Positions 1-8,000 are shown, counted from the stretch's first letter. The stretch is DNA of 18,008 nucleotides from Rhodobiaceae bacterium (GCA_009885515.1 VFKO01000402.1:1-18008), one strand, 5' to 3'. Made by a program: numbers and translations. The notes: generated by a model from the sequence alone, not told the origin.

Positions 1-296
1 TCGTGGCGGTGCGCGAGGATGTGGGGCGCCACAACGCGCTCGACAAGCTCGCAGGGGCACTCATCCGCGCAGGACGCAGGGCGTCGGGCGGGGCGATCCT
101 GATGACAAGTCGCGTCTCGGTCGAACTTGTGCAGAAGGCGGCGGCGATGGGCGCGCCCATTCTTGCTGCCGTGTCGGCGCCCACCGCGCTGGCGTTGGGG
201 CAAGCGGAAGGCGCGGGTGTCACCGTTGTGGGCATCGTGCGCGATGACGGGCTGGAAGTCTTCACTCACGCAAGGCGCATCGGCAATGCCTCCTGA
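1..296 (+). CDS. fdhD: FdhD-type formate dehydrogenase sulfurtransferase, C-terminal part (5' end outside window)
   Basis: The reading frame is open from the window edge to a TGA at 294-296, so only the last ~98 codons are present. The visible part has the FdhD C-terminal signature: REDVGRHNALDKL near its start, then the SRVSVELVQKAA and PILAAVSAPTALA segments and a final FTHARRI. FdhD family proteins pass sulfur from a cysteine desulfurase to the molybdenum bis-MGD cofactor of formate dehydrogenase in the cytoplasm; the catalytic cysteine loop of the family would lie upstream of this window. The apparent GTG at 3 is just an in-frame valine, not a start. The gene overlaps fdsD by 11 bases and is followed by mobA, as expected for an fds-type formate dehydrogenase operon, where the FdhD homologue is often called FdsC. 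Identification is confident; the exact name fdhD versus fdsC is open. Confidence 0.93.
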   Translation, partial: VAVREDVGRHNALDKLAGALIRAGRRASGGAILMTSRVSVELVQKAAAMGAPILAAVSAPTALALGQAEGAGVTVVGIVRDDGLEVFTHARRIGNAS

Positions 297-501
297 AAAA
301 CTGGTGATGATGGCCAATCAGATCGGCGCGTTTTTCAAGGCCCAGGGCGAAGCCGAGGCACCCGCCGCCATTGCCGATCATCTGAAGAAATTCTGGGAAC
401 CCCGCATGCGCGCCGACATCGTTGCGCATCTGAAGGCGGGCGGGGCAGGGCTTGAGCCGCTGGTGTGCAAGGGCGTCCAACTGTTGAGCGCAAAGCCATG
501 A
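286..501 (+). CDS. fdsD: Formate dehydrogenase delta subunit (FdsD family)
   Basis: This is a 71-residue cytoplasmic protein starting at ATG 286 inside the end of fdhD. It carries the features I associate with the FdsD family: a MMANQIGAFF helix near the N-terminus, an IADHLKKFW segment and the short EPRMRADI block at about residues 38-45. Length fits the family (about 70 residues). FdsD is a small accessory subunit of NAD-dependent molybdenum formate dehydrogenases, needed for assembly or stability of the complex rather than catalysis. The open frame extends back to 127, but that part lies wholly in fdhD in another frame, so the ATG at 286 is preferred. Its stop overlaps the mobA start (ATGA at 498-501), implying translational coupling. 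The catalytic subunits (fdsA/B/G type) are predicted just upstream of the window. Confidence 0.88.
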   Translation: MPPEKLVMMANQIGAFFKAQGEAEAPAAIADHLKKFWEPRMRADIVAHLKAGGAGLEPLVCKGVQLLSAKP

Positions 502-1061
502 TCGGGGTCGTGCTTGCGGGCGGTGCCAGCAGCCGTTTCAGTGGGCAGCCGAAAGGGCTTGTCCCACTTGCCGGCAAGCCGCTGGCATCGCATGTCAGTC
601 AAGTGCTCGCCGGGTTTTGCGAACAGGTGATGATCGAGGCCGCGACTGGCGTGGGCTACGAGAGCTTGGGTCTTCCACTATGTCCCTCATTACCTGCCTA
701 TGCAGGCAAGGGACCGCTGGCGGGGATTGCAGCGGGGCTTGCGGCCTTTGACGGCGACGAGCTGGTGGCGTTTGCGCCGTGCGATATGCCTTTGCTCAAG
801 GTGGAAGTTTATGAGGTGCTGCGGGCGTCGTGTCTGGATGCTGCGGGCGCCTATGCGCGAACGAGTGCGGGCGCGGAACCGTTGGTGTGTATTTTGCGCG
901 CCAAGGTATTGCCGGGCATTGTGGATGCGCTTCGGCTTGCGGAACTTCCGCGAACACATTTGGTGCTCGACGCCTGCGGCGCACGCGCAGTTGATTTTGC
1001 GGATAAGCGCGTCTTTCGCAATATCAATGCACCGGCGGACTTGGAGCTTCTTGAACGCTAA
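498..1061 (+). CDS. mobA: Molybdenum cofactor guanylyltransferase MobA
   Basis: This 187-residue protein has the MobA nucleotidyltransferase fold signature: VVLAGGASSRF at residues 4-14, the PKGLVPLAGKPL block at 18-29 holding the conserved lysine, and the PCDMPLL metal/GTP-binding motif near residue 96. MobA transfers GMP from GTP to molybdopterin, making the guanine dinucleotide cofactor used by formate dehydrogenase. The start at ATG 498 overlaps the fdsD stop (ATGA). A longer reading from 465 adds 11 residues before the conserved LAGG segment and is less likely. Together with fdhD and fdsD it completes a maturation module: cofactor nucleotide attachment, cofactor sulfuration and complex assembly. 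The 3' end overlaps the convergent hldD by 4 bases (CTAA, 1058-1061). A generic NTP-transferase is the only alternative and is unlikely given the neighbours. Confidence 0.92.
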   Translation: MIGVVLAGGASSRFSGQPKGLVPLAGKPLASHVSQVLAGFCEQVMIEAATGVGYESLGLPLCPSLPAYAGKGPLAGIAAGLAAFDGDELVAFAPCDMPLLKVEVYEVLRASCLDAAGAYARTSAGAEPLVCILRAKVLPGIVDALRLAELPRTHLVLDACGARAVDFADKRVFRNINAPADLELLER

Positions 1062-2041
1062 CGGTAAGGGTCTGGTGTGGAGAGATGATCGTGGACATAA
1101 GCGGCGACGCCATCTTCGAGGGAGGTGAAGGGCTTGTTGTAGCCTGCGGCGCGAAGGCGGTTCATGTCGGCCTGGGTGAAGTATTGATATTTGTCGCGAA
1201 TGTTCTCCGGCGTATCGATGAAGTTAATATTGGGCTTGCGATTGAGAGCCGCGAAGAGCGCGTTGACGAGATCCAGGAATGTCCTTGCCTGGCCGGTGCC
1301 GACATTGAAAAGTCCGCTGATTTTTGGTGAGCGGATCAACCAGGATACAACTTCGCAGCAGTCGCGCACGTAGATGAAATCCCGCTTCTGTCCACCGTCG
1401 GGATAGGCTGGATTGTGAGAGCGGAAGAGGGTGACGGGTTCACCGGCGGACGCATGAGGGAACATGTGGGCGACGACGCTTTTCATACTGCCTTTGTGGT
1501 ATTCGTTGGGGCCGTAGACATTGAAAAAGCGAAGGCCCGCGAATTGGGGCGGCGTCATCCGCTTCTGTTGGCATTGATCGGCGACGAAGCGGTCAAACAA
1601 TAATTTCGACCAGCCATATGGGTTCAGCGGTTTTGATTTCGCCAATGCCTCGAGCGAATTGTCGTCGTTGAAACCTGCGGTACCGTCGCCATAGGTTGCG
1701 GCAGACGATGCGTAGATGAACGGAAGGTTTGCGGCGATGCAGGCATCCCACAATTTTCGGGAGGCGCGGTAGTTTTCGCGCAGGATCAAGTCAACATCGG
1801 TTTCGGTGGTCGATGAAATCGCACCCATGTGCACGATGGCAGTCAGAGAAGTTTTGTGCTGCCCGATCCACGAGAGAATTTCTTCGGGTGCAATGATGTC
1901 GGCGAGGTTCAGTTTCGAAATGTTACGCCACTTGCCGTCGTTGCCGAAGCGGTCGCAGACGGCGATACGTTCGCCTTGCGCTGCCAGATGGACCGCAACA
2001 TTCGAACCGATGAAACCTGCGCCGCCGGTAATGAGGATCAT
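1058..2041 (-). CDS. hldD: ADP-L-glycero-D-manno-heptose 6-epimerase
   Basis: This is a 327-residue extended short-chain dehydrogenase/epimerase. The N-terminal NADP-binding Rossmann motif GGAGFIGS is at residues 6-13, the HldD-like ISSTTETD segment is at 75-82, and the catalytic YxxxK pair is Tyr142/Lys146 in PYGWSK. It converts ADP-D-glycero-beta-D-manno-heptose to the L-glycero epimer, the donor for heptose in the LPS inner core. Length matches the family. It follows hldE with a 4-base ATGA overlap (2038-2041), so the kinase/adenylyltransferase and the epimerase are translationally coupled. The stop codon overlaps the end of the convergent mobA gene, leaving no room for an intergenic terminator. 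A different UDP-sugar epimerase is improbable because of the partner gene. Confidence 0.95.
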   Translation of the reverse strand: MILITGGAGFIGSNVAVHLAAQGERIAVCDRFGNDGKWRNISKLNLADIIAPEEILSWIGQHKTSLTAIVHMGAISSTTETDVDLILRENYRASRKLWDACIAANLPFIYASSAATYGDGTAGFNDDNSLEALAKSKPLNPYGWSKLLFDRFVADQCQQKRMTPPQFAGLRFFNVYGPNEYHKGSMKSVVAHMFPHASAGEPVTLFRSHNPAYPDGGQKRDFIYVRDCCEVVSWLIRSPKISGLFNVGTGQARTFLDLVNALFAALNRKPNINFIDTPENIRDKYQYFTQADMNRLRAAGYNKPFTSLEDGVAAYVHDHLSTPDPYR

Positions 2042-3528
2042 GGTGTGGGCCTTGCCATGCGATCGACAATGCTTGTCGTGCTTTGTCCGGGCGTCAGTTC
2101 GGCCAGCACGATGCGCCCGCCATAGGCGGTGACGAATTCGCCGCCGACGACTTGCTCGCGCGTATAATCTGCGCCCTTGATCAAGGCGTCGGGCCGAATG
2201 GCTTCTATGAGTTCAATGGGGGTCTGATCGTCGAACAAGACGACGAGGTCCACGCTTTCGAGCGCCGCAAGCACAATGGCGCGCGCCATTTCCGCATTGA
2301 TGGGGCGGCCGGGTCCTTTGAGCCCCTTGACCGACGCATCCGTGTTCAGACCCACGATCAGGCGGTCGCAGGCAGCGCGCGCCTGTTTGAGCAGCGAGAC
2401 GTGACCTGGATGGATGAGATCGAAGCATCCGTTCGTGAATCCTATTTTCAGGCCGCGCGCGCGCCAGGTTGCGACTTGATCGAGTGCCGCCTCCAGAGTC
2501 CTGACTTTTGCCTCAGCGCCACGCAGTTTACCGGCCTTCAGCGCCTGGGCCAGTTCGCTGGCGCGCACGACTGCGGTTCCGGCTTTGCTCACGACGATGG
2601 CTGCGGCGGAGTTGGCGAGTTCGGCCGCCCCGGCAAGTGACAGGCCTGCGCCTATGGCGACCGAGAATGCGGCGATAACGGTGTCTCCGGCACCGGAGAC
2701 GTCGTAGACTTCGCGGGCTTCGGTGGCCAGGTGCAGAGCCGGTTTGCCCTGCTCCAGCAAGGTCATGCCGCGTTCGGAGCGCGTCACCAGAAGGGCATCC
2801 AGTTGCGTACGCTGGAGCATATCTGCCGCGGCGCGTTCGACGGATTGGTCGTCCGAGACCGGTTCGCCCGCAGCGGCGGCGAGTTCCTTGCTATTGGGAG
2901 TCAGAATGTGGACGCCGCGATAGCGGTTGAAGTCGACGTGTTTGGGGTCGGCGATGACCAATTTTCCTTGAGCGCGTGCTGCTGCACAAATTCGGCTGAT
3001 GACGCGCGGGGTCAGTACGCCCTTGGCATAGTCCGACAACACGACGACATGGGCGCTTGCGAGTTCGCCTTCAAAGGCTGCACAAATCCGGTCTTCATGC
3101 TCGGGCAGAATCGGCTCGGCGGTTTCGCGATCCGTGCGGAGCATTTGCTGATTGCCCGCAATGTGACGCACCTTCACCGAGGTCTGGCGGCCGGGCACGA
3201 TGATGAGCGAGGTGTCGAGGCCGGACTCGGCTTTGATCAGCCTGGAAATGGCGAGGCCGGGTTCGTCATCGCCGATCACTGTGATCAGAGTTGCGCGCGC
3301 GCCCAAGGCCGCCGCATTTCGCACGACGTTGCCCGCGCCTCCCAGCATCAAGGTTTCCCGATTGACTTTTAGCACCGGAATGGGCGCCTCGGGAGATATG
3401 CGCTCGACGCTGCCGTAGACGAAGTGATCAAGCATGACATCGCCTACGCACAGGACTTGCACATGGGAAAAGTCTGGCAGGATGCTCAAGAGTTTGGCCG
3501 GATCGTTCATGGGAACGGAAAAGAGCAT
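2038..3528 (-). CDS. hldE: Bifunctional heptose-7-phosphate kinase / heptose-1-phosphate adenylyltransferase
   Basis: This is a two-domain fusion of 496 residues. The N-terminal PfkB/ribokinase-like domain (about 22-330) has VGDVMLD at 28-34, the GGAGNVVRNAAALG sugar-binding motif at 63-76 and the catalytic GAGD at 279-282. The C-terminal cytidylyltransferase-like domain (about 355-490) has GFTNGCFD at 363-370 followed by the nucleotide-binding HPGH at 373-376. The enzyme phosphorylates D-glycero-D-manno-heptose 7-phosphate at C1 and later attaches AMP from ATP, giving ADP-heptose; HldD then epimerises the product. A phosphatase (GmhB) and an isomerase (GmhA) are needed but are not in this window. 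The start is uncertain: ATG at 3528 or, six codons later, ATG at 3510; neither has a clear Shine-Dalgarno sequence. The gene begins only 36-54 bases after the outer-membrane barrel gene, with no visible terminator between. Confidence 0.95.
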   Translation of the reverse strand: MLFSVPMNDPAKLLSILPDFSHVQVLCVGDVMLDHFVYGSVERISPEAPIPVLKVNRETLMLGGAGNVVRNAAALGARATLITVIGDDEPGLAISRLIKAESGLDTSLIIVPGRQTSVKVRHIAGNQQMLRTDRETAEPILPEHEDRICAAFEGELASAHVVVLSDYAKGVLTPRVISRICAAARAQGKLVIADPKHVDFNRYRGVHILTPNSKELAAAAGEPVSDDQSVERAAADMLQRTQLDALLVTRSERGMTLLEQGKPALHLATEAREVYDVSGAGDTVIAAFSVAIGAGLSLAGAAELANSAAAIVVSKAGTAVVRASELAQALKAGKLRGAEAKVRTLEAALDQVATWRARGLKIGFTNGCFDLIHPGHVSLLKQARAACDRLIVGLNTDASVKGLKGPGRPINAEMARAIVLAALESVDLVVLFDDQTPIELIEAIRPDALIKGADYTREQVVGGEFVTAYGGRIVLAELTPGQSTTSIVDRMARPTP

Positions 3529-3564
3529 GGCGGCGCGCAGGATTCAAGAATATGCGCTGCCATC

Positions 3565-4758
3565 TCAAAAGTATCTGAGGACGCGCAGTTCGAAGGTATG
3601 CTCGCGCTCGGAGTTCGATTCGGGGCTGGCGTTAGCCACATAAGGGAAGAAGCGGCCTTCCATTTCCAATTTCCAGCCATCTGTCAATCGCGTCGAGAAT
3701 TCGGCAGTGGCCAATGTGGTCTGGGATTCGACGTCGAATATGGCGCCAATGAGCAATGCGGTGTCGTCCTGGTCGTTGAGGGCCAATCTGGTTCCGGCCA
3801 TGACATCGTTATTAAACACCGTAAACGGGGCAGTGCTGTCTCGACCGTCATGGTGGTACTCGGCGATGAGGCCTAGATCGTAAGTGGACTCAAACAGCTG
3901 GTAGAGGGTGTATTCAAATCCGGCCGTTGCCGCAAAGAAGGTGTCGCCCTGACCCGATCGCACAATGGCTTCCAGTTTCAATAACCAGGCATCGAGGGTT
4001 GCCTGAAGATCCAGGCCTGTCTGATCGATCTGATCGTAATGGGGTGCAAAGACAGGCCCGGACGGGGTCATTGTGGGGATCAAGCGCGGCTCCCGCCCCG
4101 TTCCGTGAAAATGTGAAAGGCCGACGTCAATATCACCGAGGCGCTCTTGCCAGCGAAGGGCGTAGTCGATGTGGCGCTCTTTGTCCGAGGACTCAAAGGT
4201 AACGAGATTTTCGTTGACGGGTAAGGGAAGGCCTGGACGGCCATTTGGGCTGGCAAAGGTGCGCTCTCTGAAATAGGGGAGCACGAACGCGCTCCAGGTG
4301 CCGATGCCGGTGATGACGTTTAGATTGGCCAGGGGTTGGCCCAACTTGTCCTCTTCGTCGAGAGATTCAACGAGGTCCGACTGGTTGATAATGTCCACGA
4401 GATGGCGCGACTCGGCGACGCCCCAAAAGACTTTGCCCAGTCCGATGCGGAAATCCCAATCGCCGGCATTGTAGAGCCAGTTGGCTTCGCGGATGTCCCA
4501 ATGTGTTCGCTCGCTGTCGTGGGTATCAACACGGGCGAAGGCAATAATGGTCAGCGTGTTCCCGTCGTTCGGCTTCCATCTCAGCTCGGGCTGCAACGCC
4601 AGAGATGGGCTGAAAGCATTCTCGTGCTGGCGGGCAAATTTGGGTTCAGCCGGAAAGATGCGGATCTCAGCTGCAATATAGCCCGATACTTCGATAGGGG
4701 CCGATTGGGCAGCGGCAGTCCACGCCATTGCCAAGATGACTAATGCTGCCCCACGCAT
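3565..4758 (-). CDS. Outer-membrane beta-barrel protein of an RND/LolA-like transport trio
   Basis: This 397-residue protein starts with a clear Sec signal peptide (Arg2, then a hydrophobic stretch and AAAQSA before about residue 20). The mature part has alternating aromatic/polar strands, and it ends in LRVLRYF; a terminal Phe is the usual sorting signal for BAM-inserted barrels. A segment near residues 108-140 (GKVFWGVAESRH followed by IINQSDLVESL) resembles the motif of DUF1302-type barrels found beside RND and LolA-like genes, but I cannot confirm the family by eye. It lies 26 bases downstream of the LolA-like carrier gene in the same direction, and a small inverted repeat (4771-4784) occupies that gap. 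The likely role is an outer-membrane exit or receiver for the cargo of the upstream transporter. A plain porin is the alternative. Confidence 0.75.
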   Translation of the reverse strand: MRGAALVILAMAWTAAAQSAPIEVSGYIAAEIRIFPAEPKFARQHENAFSPSLALQPELRWKPNDGNTLTIIAFARVDTHDSERTHWDIREANWLYNAGDWDFRIGLGKVFWGVAESRHLVDIINQSDLVESLDEEDKLGQPLANLNVITGIGTWSAFVLPYFRERTFASPNGRPGLPLPVNENLVTFESSDKERHIDYALRWQERLGDIDVGLSHFHGTGREPRLIPTMTPSGPVFAPHYDQIDQTGLDLQATLDAWLLKLEAIVRSGQGDTFFAATAGFEYTLYQLFESTYDLGLIAEYHHDGRDSTAPFTVFNNDVMAGTRLALNDQDDTALLIGAIFDVESQTTLATAEFSTRLTDGWKLEMEGRFFPYVANASPESNSEREHTFELRVLRYF

Positions 4759-4770
4759 GAAACTGCCCCC

Positions 4771-4784
4771 AGTGACCCGTCACT
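4771..4784. repeat. Small perfect inverted repeat between carrier and barrel genes
   Basis: AGTGAC and GTCACT flank a 2-base centre (CC on the plus strand), filling most of the 26-base gap between the LolA-like stop (4785-4787) and the barrel start at 4758. In the minus-strand mRNA it can fold into a 5-bp stem with a 4-nt loop, directly after the first gene's stop and upstream of the G-rich ribosome-binding region of the next. It might tune the ratio of the two proteins or protect an mRNA end. It is short enough to have arisen by chance. Confidence 0.4.
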
Positions 4785-5588
4785 CTATCTCAAACGGCCG
4801 AGCGCGTCAGGGTCGAATTCCGCGTGATCGACTTTGGCATTCAGCTCAAAATTTGAGAATGACAGCGTTGTTTTCTTTGCGGTCTGGTGATTTTCCATCA
4901 CAAGCTTGTGGGCGCGCCAGAATTTACCCTGATAGGAACGGTACTCGGTAAAGTGCAGTGTTTTGGAGTGCTCGGACTTGCGGTCGAAGTACTGCAGTTT
5001 GCGGACCAGGAATTCCTTCTTATCCGTCCACCCGATTTGCCTTGTGTATCCCGAATTCTCGTAGGTTGGAAAGCGCTCGATGACGAAGCATGACAGCGCT
5101 TTGGCTTCGTCCGTCGGGCAGGGTTCGTCGCGCAAATATTTGTAGGTGAAGCGTGGGACTTCCTGGGCAAGCAAGTCTTCAAATGCAAACTCGCTGCCGA
5201 CGAACGAGCCGGACTTATTTGCAGAGGCGATGCGCTTCACACGCTTGAGAGCGGGAAGGAACAACCACTGGTCATCGGGGGTTGTGAAGTGCGTGAAGGA
5301 CAGCAAAGCTGTTCCTTGCACATCCGCCGGTGACAAGAAGTAAGTGAGCGACTTGTCTCCGTCAGTGTCGGAGATCAATTCCAGCGCGCGAAGCCGCATG
5401 TTGCGCTCGCTTTTTTCGCCCTGACTGTTTGAGAGGATCATCTTCATTTCGACCTTGGAGTCGACCCAGCCCTCGCTGCGCTTTTGCGCTTCTCTGGTGA
5501 TTGCCAGTCCGCGCTCCTCCGGCGTTTCTGCAAGAACCGGGCTAGCGGCGGCGAGTGCTACGAGTGCTGTGAAAATCAGTTTGCGCAT
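4785..5588 (-). CDS. Periplasmic LolA-like outer-membrane lipoprotein-sorting protein (PF17131-type)
   Basis: This is a 267-residue exported protein with a signal peptide MRKLIFTALVALAAASPVLA, probably cleaved after residue 20. The mature part has hallmarks of the 'outer membrane lipoprotein-sorting protein' family with a LolA/LolB-like fold: WLFLPALKRVKRI at 109-120 and GSEFAFEDLL at 131-140. Two cysteines (157 and 167) could form a disulfide. Such proteins are thought to bind acyl chains in a half-barrel and are commonly encoded beside MMPL/RND transporters. The start at ATG 5588 is chosen because GAGGA sits 5 bases upstream and the signal peptide then has its usual length; an ATG four codons earlier (5600) lacks these. 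It begins 8 bases after the transporter stop, so coupling is likely. The cargo is unknown; a lipid or lipoprotein is the inference. Confidence 0.85.
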   Translation of the reverse strand: MRKLIFTALVALAAASPVLAETPEERGLAITREAQKRSEGWVDSKVEMKMILSNSQGEKSERNMRLRALELISDTDGDKSLTYFLSPADVQGTALLSFTHFTTPDDQWLFLPALKRVKRIASANKSGSFVGSEFAFEDLLAQEVPRFTYKYLRDEPCPTDEAKALSCFVIERFPTYENSGYTRQIGWTDKKEFLVRKLQYFDRKSEHSKTLHFTEYRSYQGKFWRAHKLVMENHQTAKKTTLSFSNFELNAKVDHAEFDPDALGRLR

Positions 5589-5596
5589 GAAGGTCC

Positions 5597-7963
5597 TCAT
5601 TCGGCTGGAGCGGGTGCCAGCGCTTTGTCGCGCCGGCGTTGGTCGACGAACATCAAAAGCGGTGGCAATAGGAAAAAGTCCGCAATGATGGCGAAAGCAA
5701 TACAGATTGCCGTGAGCAGGCCCATGGCCCGATTGACCTCAAACGGAGAGAGCGACAACACGAGGAAGCCCAAAATCAAGGCCACAGTCAGAATCCACAG
5801 GGATGGACCCACGGTCGAAAACGCGTATCTCACGGAATCTTCGGGCGTGTATCCAAGCTCGCGCCGGCCGCGAATATACTTCGACAGAATATGTATCGTT
5901 GAATCGACTACGATACCCAGGCTGGTCGCCGTGACGACGGACGATGCCATCCCCAACCTGCCGACGAGAAAATACCAAACACCGAAGGTCATGATGATGG
6001 GAACGAAGTTAGGAATGAGACTGATCAGACCCAGGCGGACGGAGCGGAAAGGAACGATGAGGCAGATTGAAATTGCCAGCATTGCCCAGCCGGTGCCGAA
6101 CAGATTTGCGTCGATGTTACGCTGGGCGATGAAGGAAAACATGACGGCAGGACTTGCGCCTTCTGTACCTTTACTGGTGGGAATATTCGCCGCGATCCAC
6201 GCATCGGCATTTGCCTTGAAGGCGCGGGTGTCGACGGCCGAGACGACGCCCTTCAATGTGATCGTCACGCGCGTCGCAGATTTGTCGACGTTAATCTGGT
6301 CGTTGAGATCCAGACCCAATGGCAACGACATTTCGTAAAGCAGGAGGTATTGCGCCGCAAGCTGGCGGTCTTCGGGCAAACGATAGAAGGCGGGATCGTC
6401 CGCGTTCAGGTTTTTGTTCAGCCGCTTCATTATGTCGGTGATCGTGACCACGTGCAGAACATTTGGCTGTTTGCGAGTCCAGTTGGCGAAGTCTTCGATC
6501 TTTTGGAGGAATGCCGGATCGGTGACACCGTTGGGCTCTCCCGACTTGATCGAATAATCGACGGTGTAGATGCCGGTAAGGTGTTCGAGCATGAAGTCGG
6601 TGTCGCGGCGGAACTCTACGGAACGGTCAAACCAATTCACGAACTGGTCGTTGAGCTCGATTTTTGGGATTTGAAGACCGAGATAGATCGTGACGCCGGA
6701 CAGCAAAACCGCGAGAGGAATGCGCAGAATGATCACAAAGTTGGCGAGGAAGCGCATGAACCCACCCCCTTCGTTGCCAACCGTGTTGACGCGCGTGCGG
6801 ATGGGAAGGATCGCCAGAAGGGCCGGTAGGAATATCAGGGCATAGACCCAGGTTGTCAAAACGCCCAACGTGACGATGTTGCCGAGATCGCGGAAAGGGG
6901 GCGCGTCGGCAGCGTTGAGCGACAGAAAGCCGATCGCGTTGGTGACGCTGGTCAGCGTTATTGCGCCGAAATTGACCCGCGTGGATTCTATCACGGCTTC
7001 AAACCGGGTTCGTCCGAGCCGCATTTCATGAAGAAAATTGTGAATGACGTGCACGCTCTCTGCGATCGCAAGCGTCAATATGATCACAGGAGCAAGGGCT
7101 GACGGAGGGGTTAGTGTCATGTGCAGCCAACCGGCCAAACCCATGGCGGCGACGGTTGCCATCGTCAGCACGATCATGACGCAGGCCATGGCGCTGAACG
7201 AACGCAAGAGCACCAATGACGTCAGCGCCACCACCAAATACATCAGCGGCACCAAGGTGGTGATGTCGGCTTGCGTGGCTTCACCAAAGGCATTCGATAG
7301 GGCGACAGACCCTGACAATCTGATTTCGATTTCCGGATAACGCGTTTGAAATTGCGCGAGCAGTCCGCGCGCCGCCTTCATCGCAACTGACGCCTCAACC
7401 GGGCTTTTGTCAGGCATGACCATTGTCATTGCAACGCCGGTTGCGTGGCCATCCGGCGCGATGATCCGGTCTTTGAGCAGTGGCTCGTTGACGGCGATGT
7501 TTCTTACGCGCTCGAGTCCTGCCTGATCGAGGATGGATGCATCCTTGACCAAATCGGCGACAGCGAGGTCGTCGGCGGTTGCTTCGGTGTGTTGATAATT
7601 CGCAATCGAGTCCGCACGGATCACGAAGGGAAGTTTCCAGCTTTCGTCTGTCAACCAACGAACAGCACCCAAAGTCTTCTGCGTGAATACGTTTCCGTCA
7701 TGCGGGCGAATGACGAAAATCAAACTGTCGCGTTTGGAGTAGACGTTCTGAATCTCGGTAAAGGCCTTGTACTGAGGATTATCTTCCGAGAAGAAGTACC
7801 GGTAGTTGTTGGAGAATCCCAGGAATTGGCCACCGTAGCCGGCTGCGACTACAGAGGCGATGCCTAGCAGCACGATCGGCCAGCGCAGAAATACGATGAT
7901 CCTGGCAATGACCCATGCCACACGGTCGGTGGAGTTCATCTGTGCTGCGGTTATGTTCGCCAC
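5597..7963 (-). CDS. RND-superfamily (MMPL-type) inner-membrane transporter
   Basis: This 788-residue protein has the duplicated RND/MMPL architecture. One membrane helix (about 22-45) is followed by a large periplasmic domain (about 46-230) and a cluster of helices (about 235-395); the pattern then repeats with a helix near 410-430, a second periplasmic domain and a final helix cluster from about 630. Conserved membrane acidic residues sit at the expected places: Glu302 in LAIAESVHVIH and Asp687 in GIVVDSTIHI, likely for proton coupling. The TLTSVTNAIGFLSL segment is typical of the family. The length is that of the shorter MMPL/HpnN-like exporters, not the ~1000-residue multidrug pumps, and no membrane-fusion protein is adjacent. 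The start is GTG at 7963 with a G-rich element (GGGGGA) 5 bases upstream; the ATG eight codons later has none. It heads a run of five co-directional genes and diverges from a TetR gene. Confidence 0.88.
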   Translation of the reverse strand: MANITAAQMNSTDRVAWVIARIIVFLRWPIVLLGIASVVAAGYGGQFLGFSNNYRYFFSEDNPQYKAFTEIQNVYSKRDSLIFVIRPHDGNVFTQKTLGAVRWLTDESWKLPFVIRADSIANYQHTEATADDLAVADLVKDASILDQAGLERVRNIAVNEPLLKDRIIAPDGHATGVAMTMVMPDKSPVEASVAMKAARGLLAQFQTRYPEIEIRLSGSVALSNAFGEATQADITTLVPLMYLVVALTSLVLLRSFSAMACVMIVLTMATVAAMGLAGWLHMTLTPPSALAPVIILTLAIAESVHVIHNFLHEMRLGRTRFEAVIESTRVNFGAITLTSVTNAIGFLSLNAADAPPFRDLGNIVTLGVLTTWVYALIFLPALLAILPIRTRVNTVGNEGGGFMRFLANFVIILRIPLAVLLSGVTIYLGLQIPKIELNDQFVNWFDRSVEFRRDTDFMLEHLTGIYTVDYSIKSGEPNGVTDPAFLQKIEDFANWTRKQPNVLHVVTITDIMKRLNKNLNADDPAFYRLPEDRQLAAQYLLLYEMSLPLGLDLNDQINVDKSATRVTITLKGVVSAVDTRAFKANADAWIAANIPTSKGTEGASPAVMFSFIAQRNIDANLFGTGWAMLAISICLIVPFRSVRLGLISLIPNFVPIIMTFGVWYFLVGRLGMASSVVTATSLGIVVDSTIHILSKYIRGRRELGYTPEDSVRYAFSTVGPSLWILTVALILGFLVLSLSPFEVNRAMGLLTAICIAFAIIADFFLLPPLLMFVDQRRRDKALAPAPAE

Positions 7964-8000
7964 TATAGTCCCCCATGCCCCCCCGGGTGGTTTGCGCGCT

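Noticed and set aside
127..285. Longer fdsD frame starting at 127
   Set aside because: This stretch is the fdhD C-terminus read in another frame; FdsD family length and motif position fit the start at 286.
465..497. Upstream start for mobA
   Set aside because: The ATGA overlap at 498 puts the start directly before the conserved VVLAGG strand, as is normal for MobA.
2083..3372. Plus-strand ORFs of 185 and 213 codons opposite hldE
   Set aside because: They are antisense shadows of a clearly conserved two-domain enzyme and show no domain themselves.
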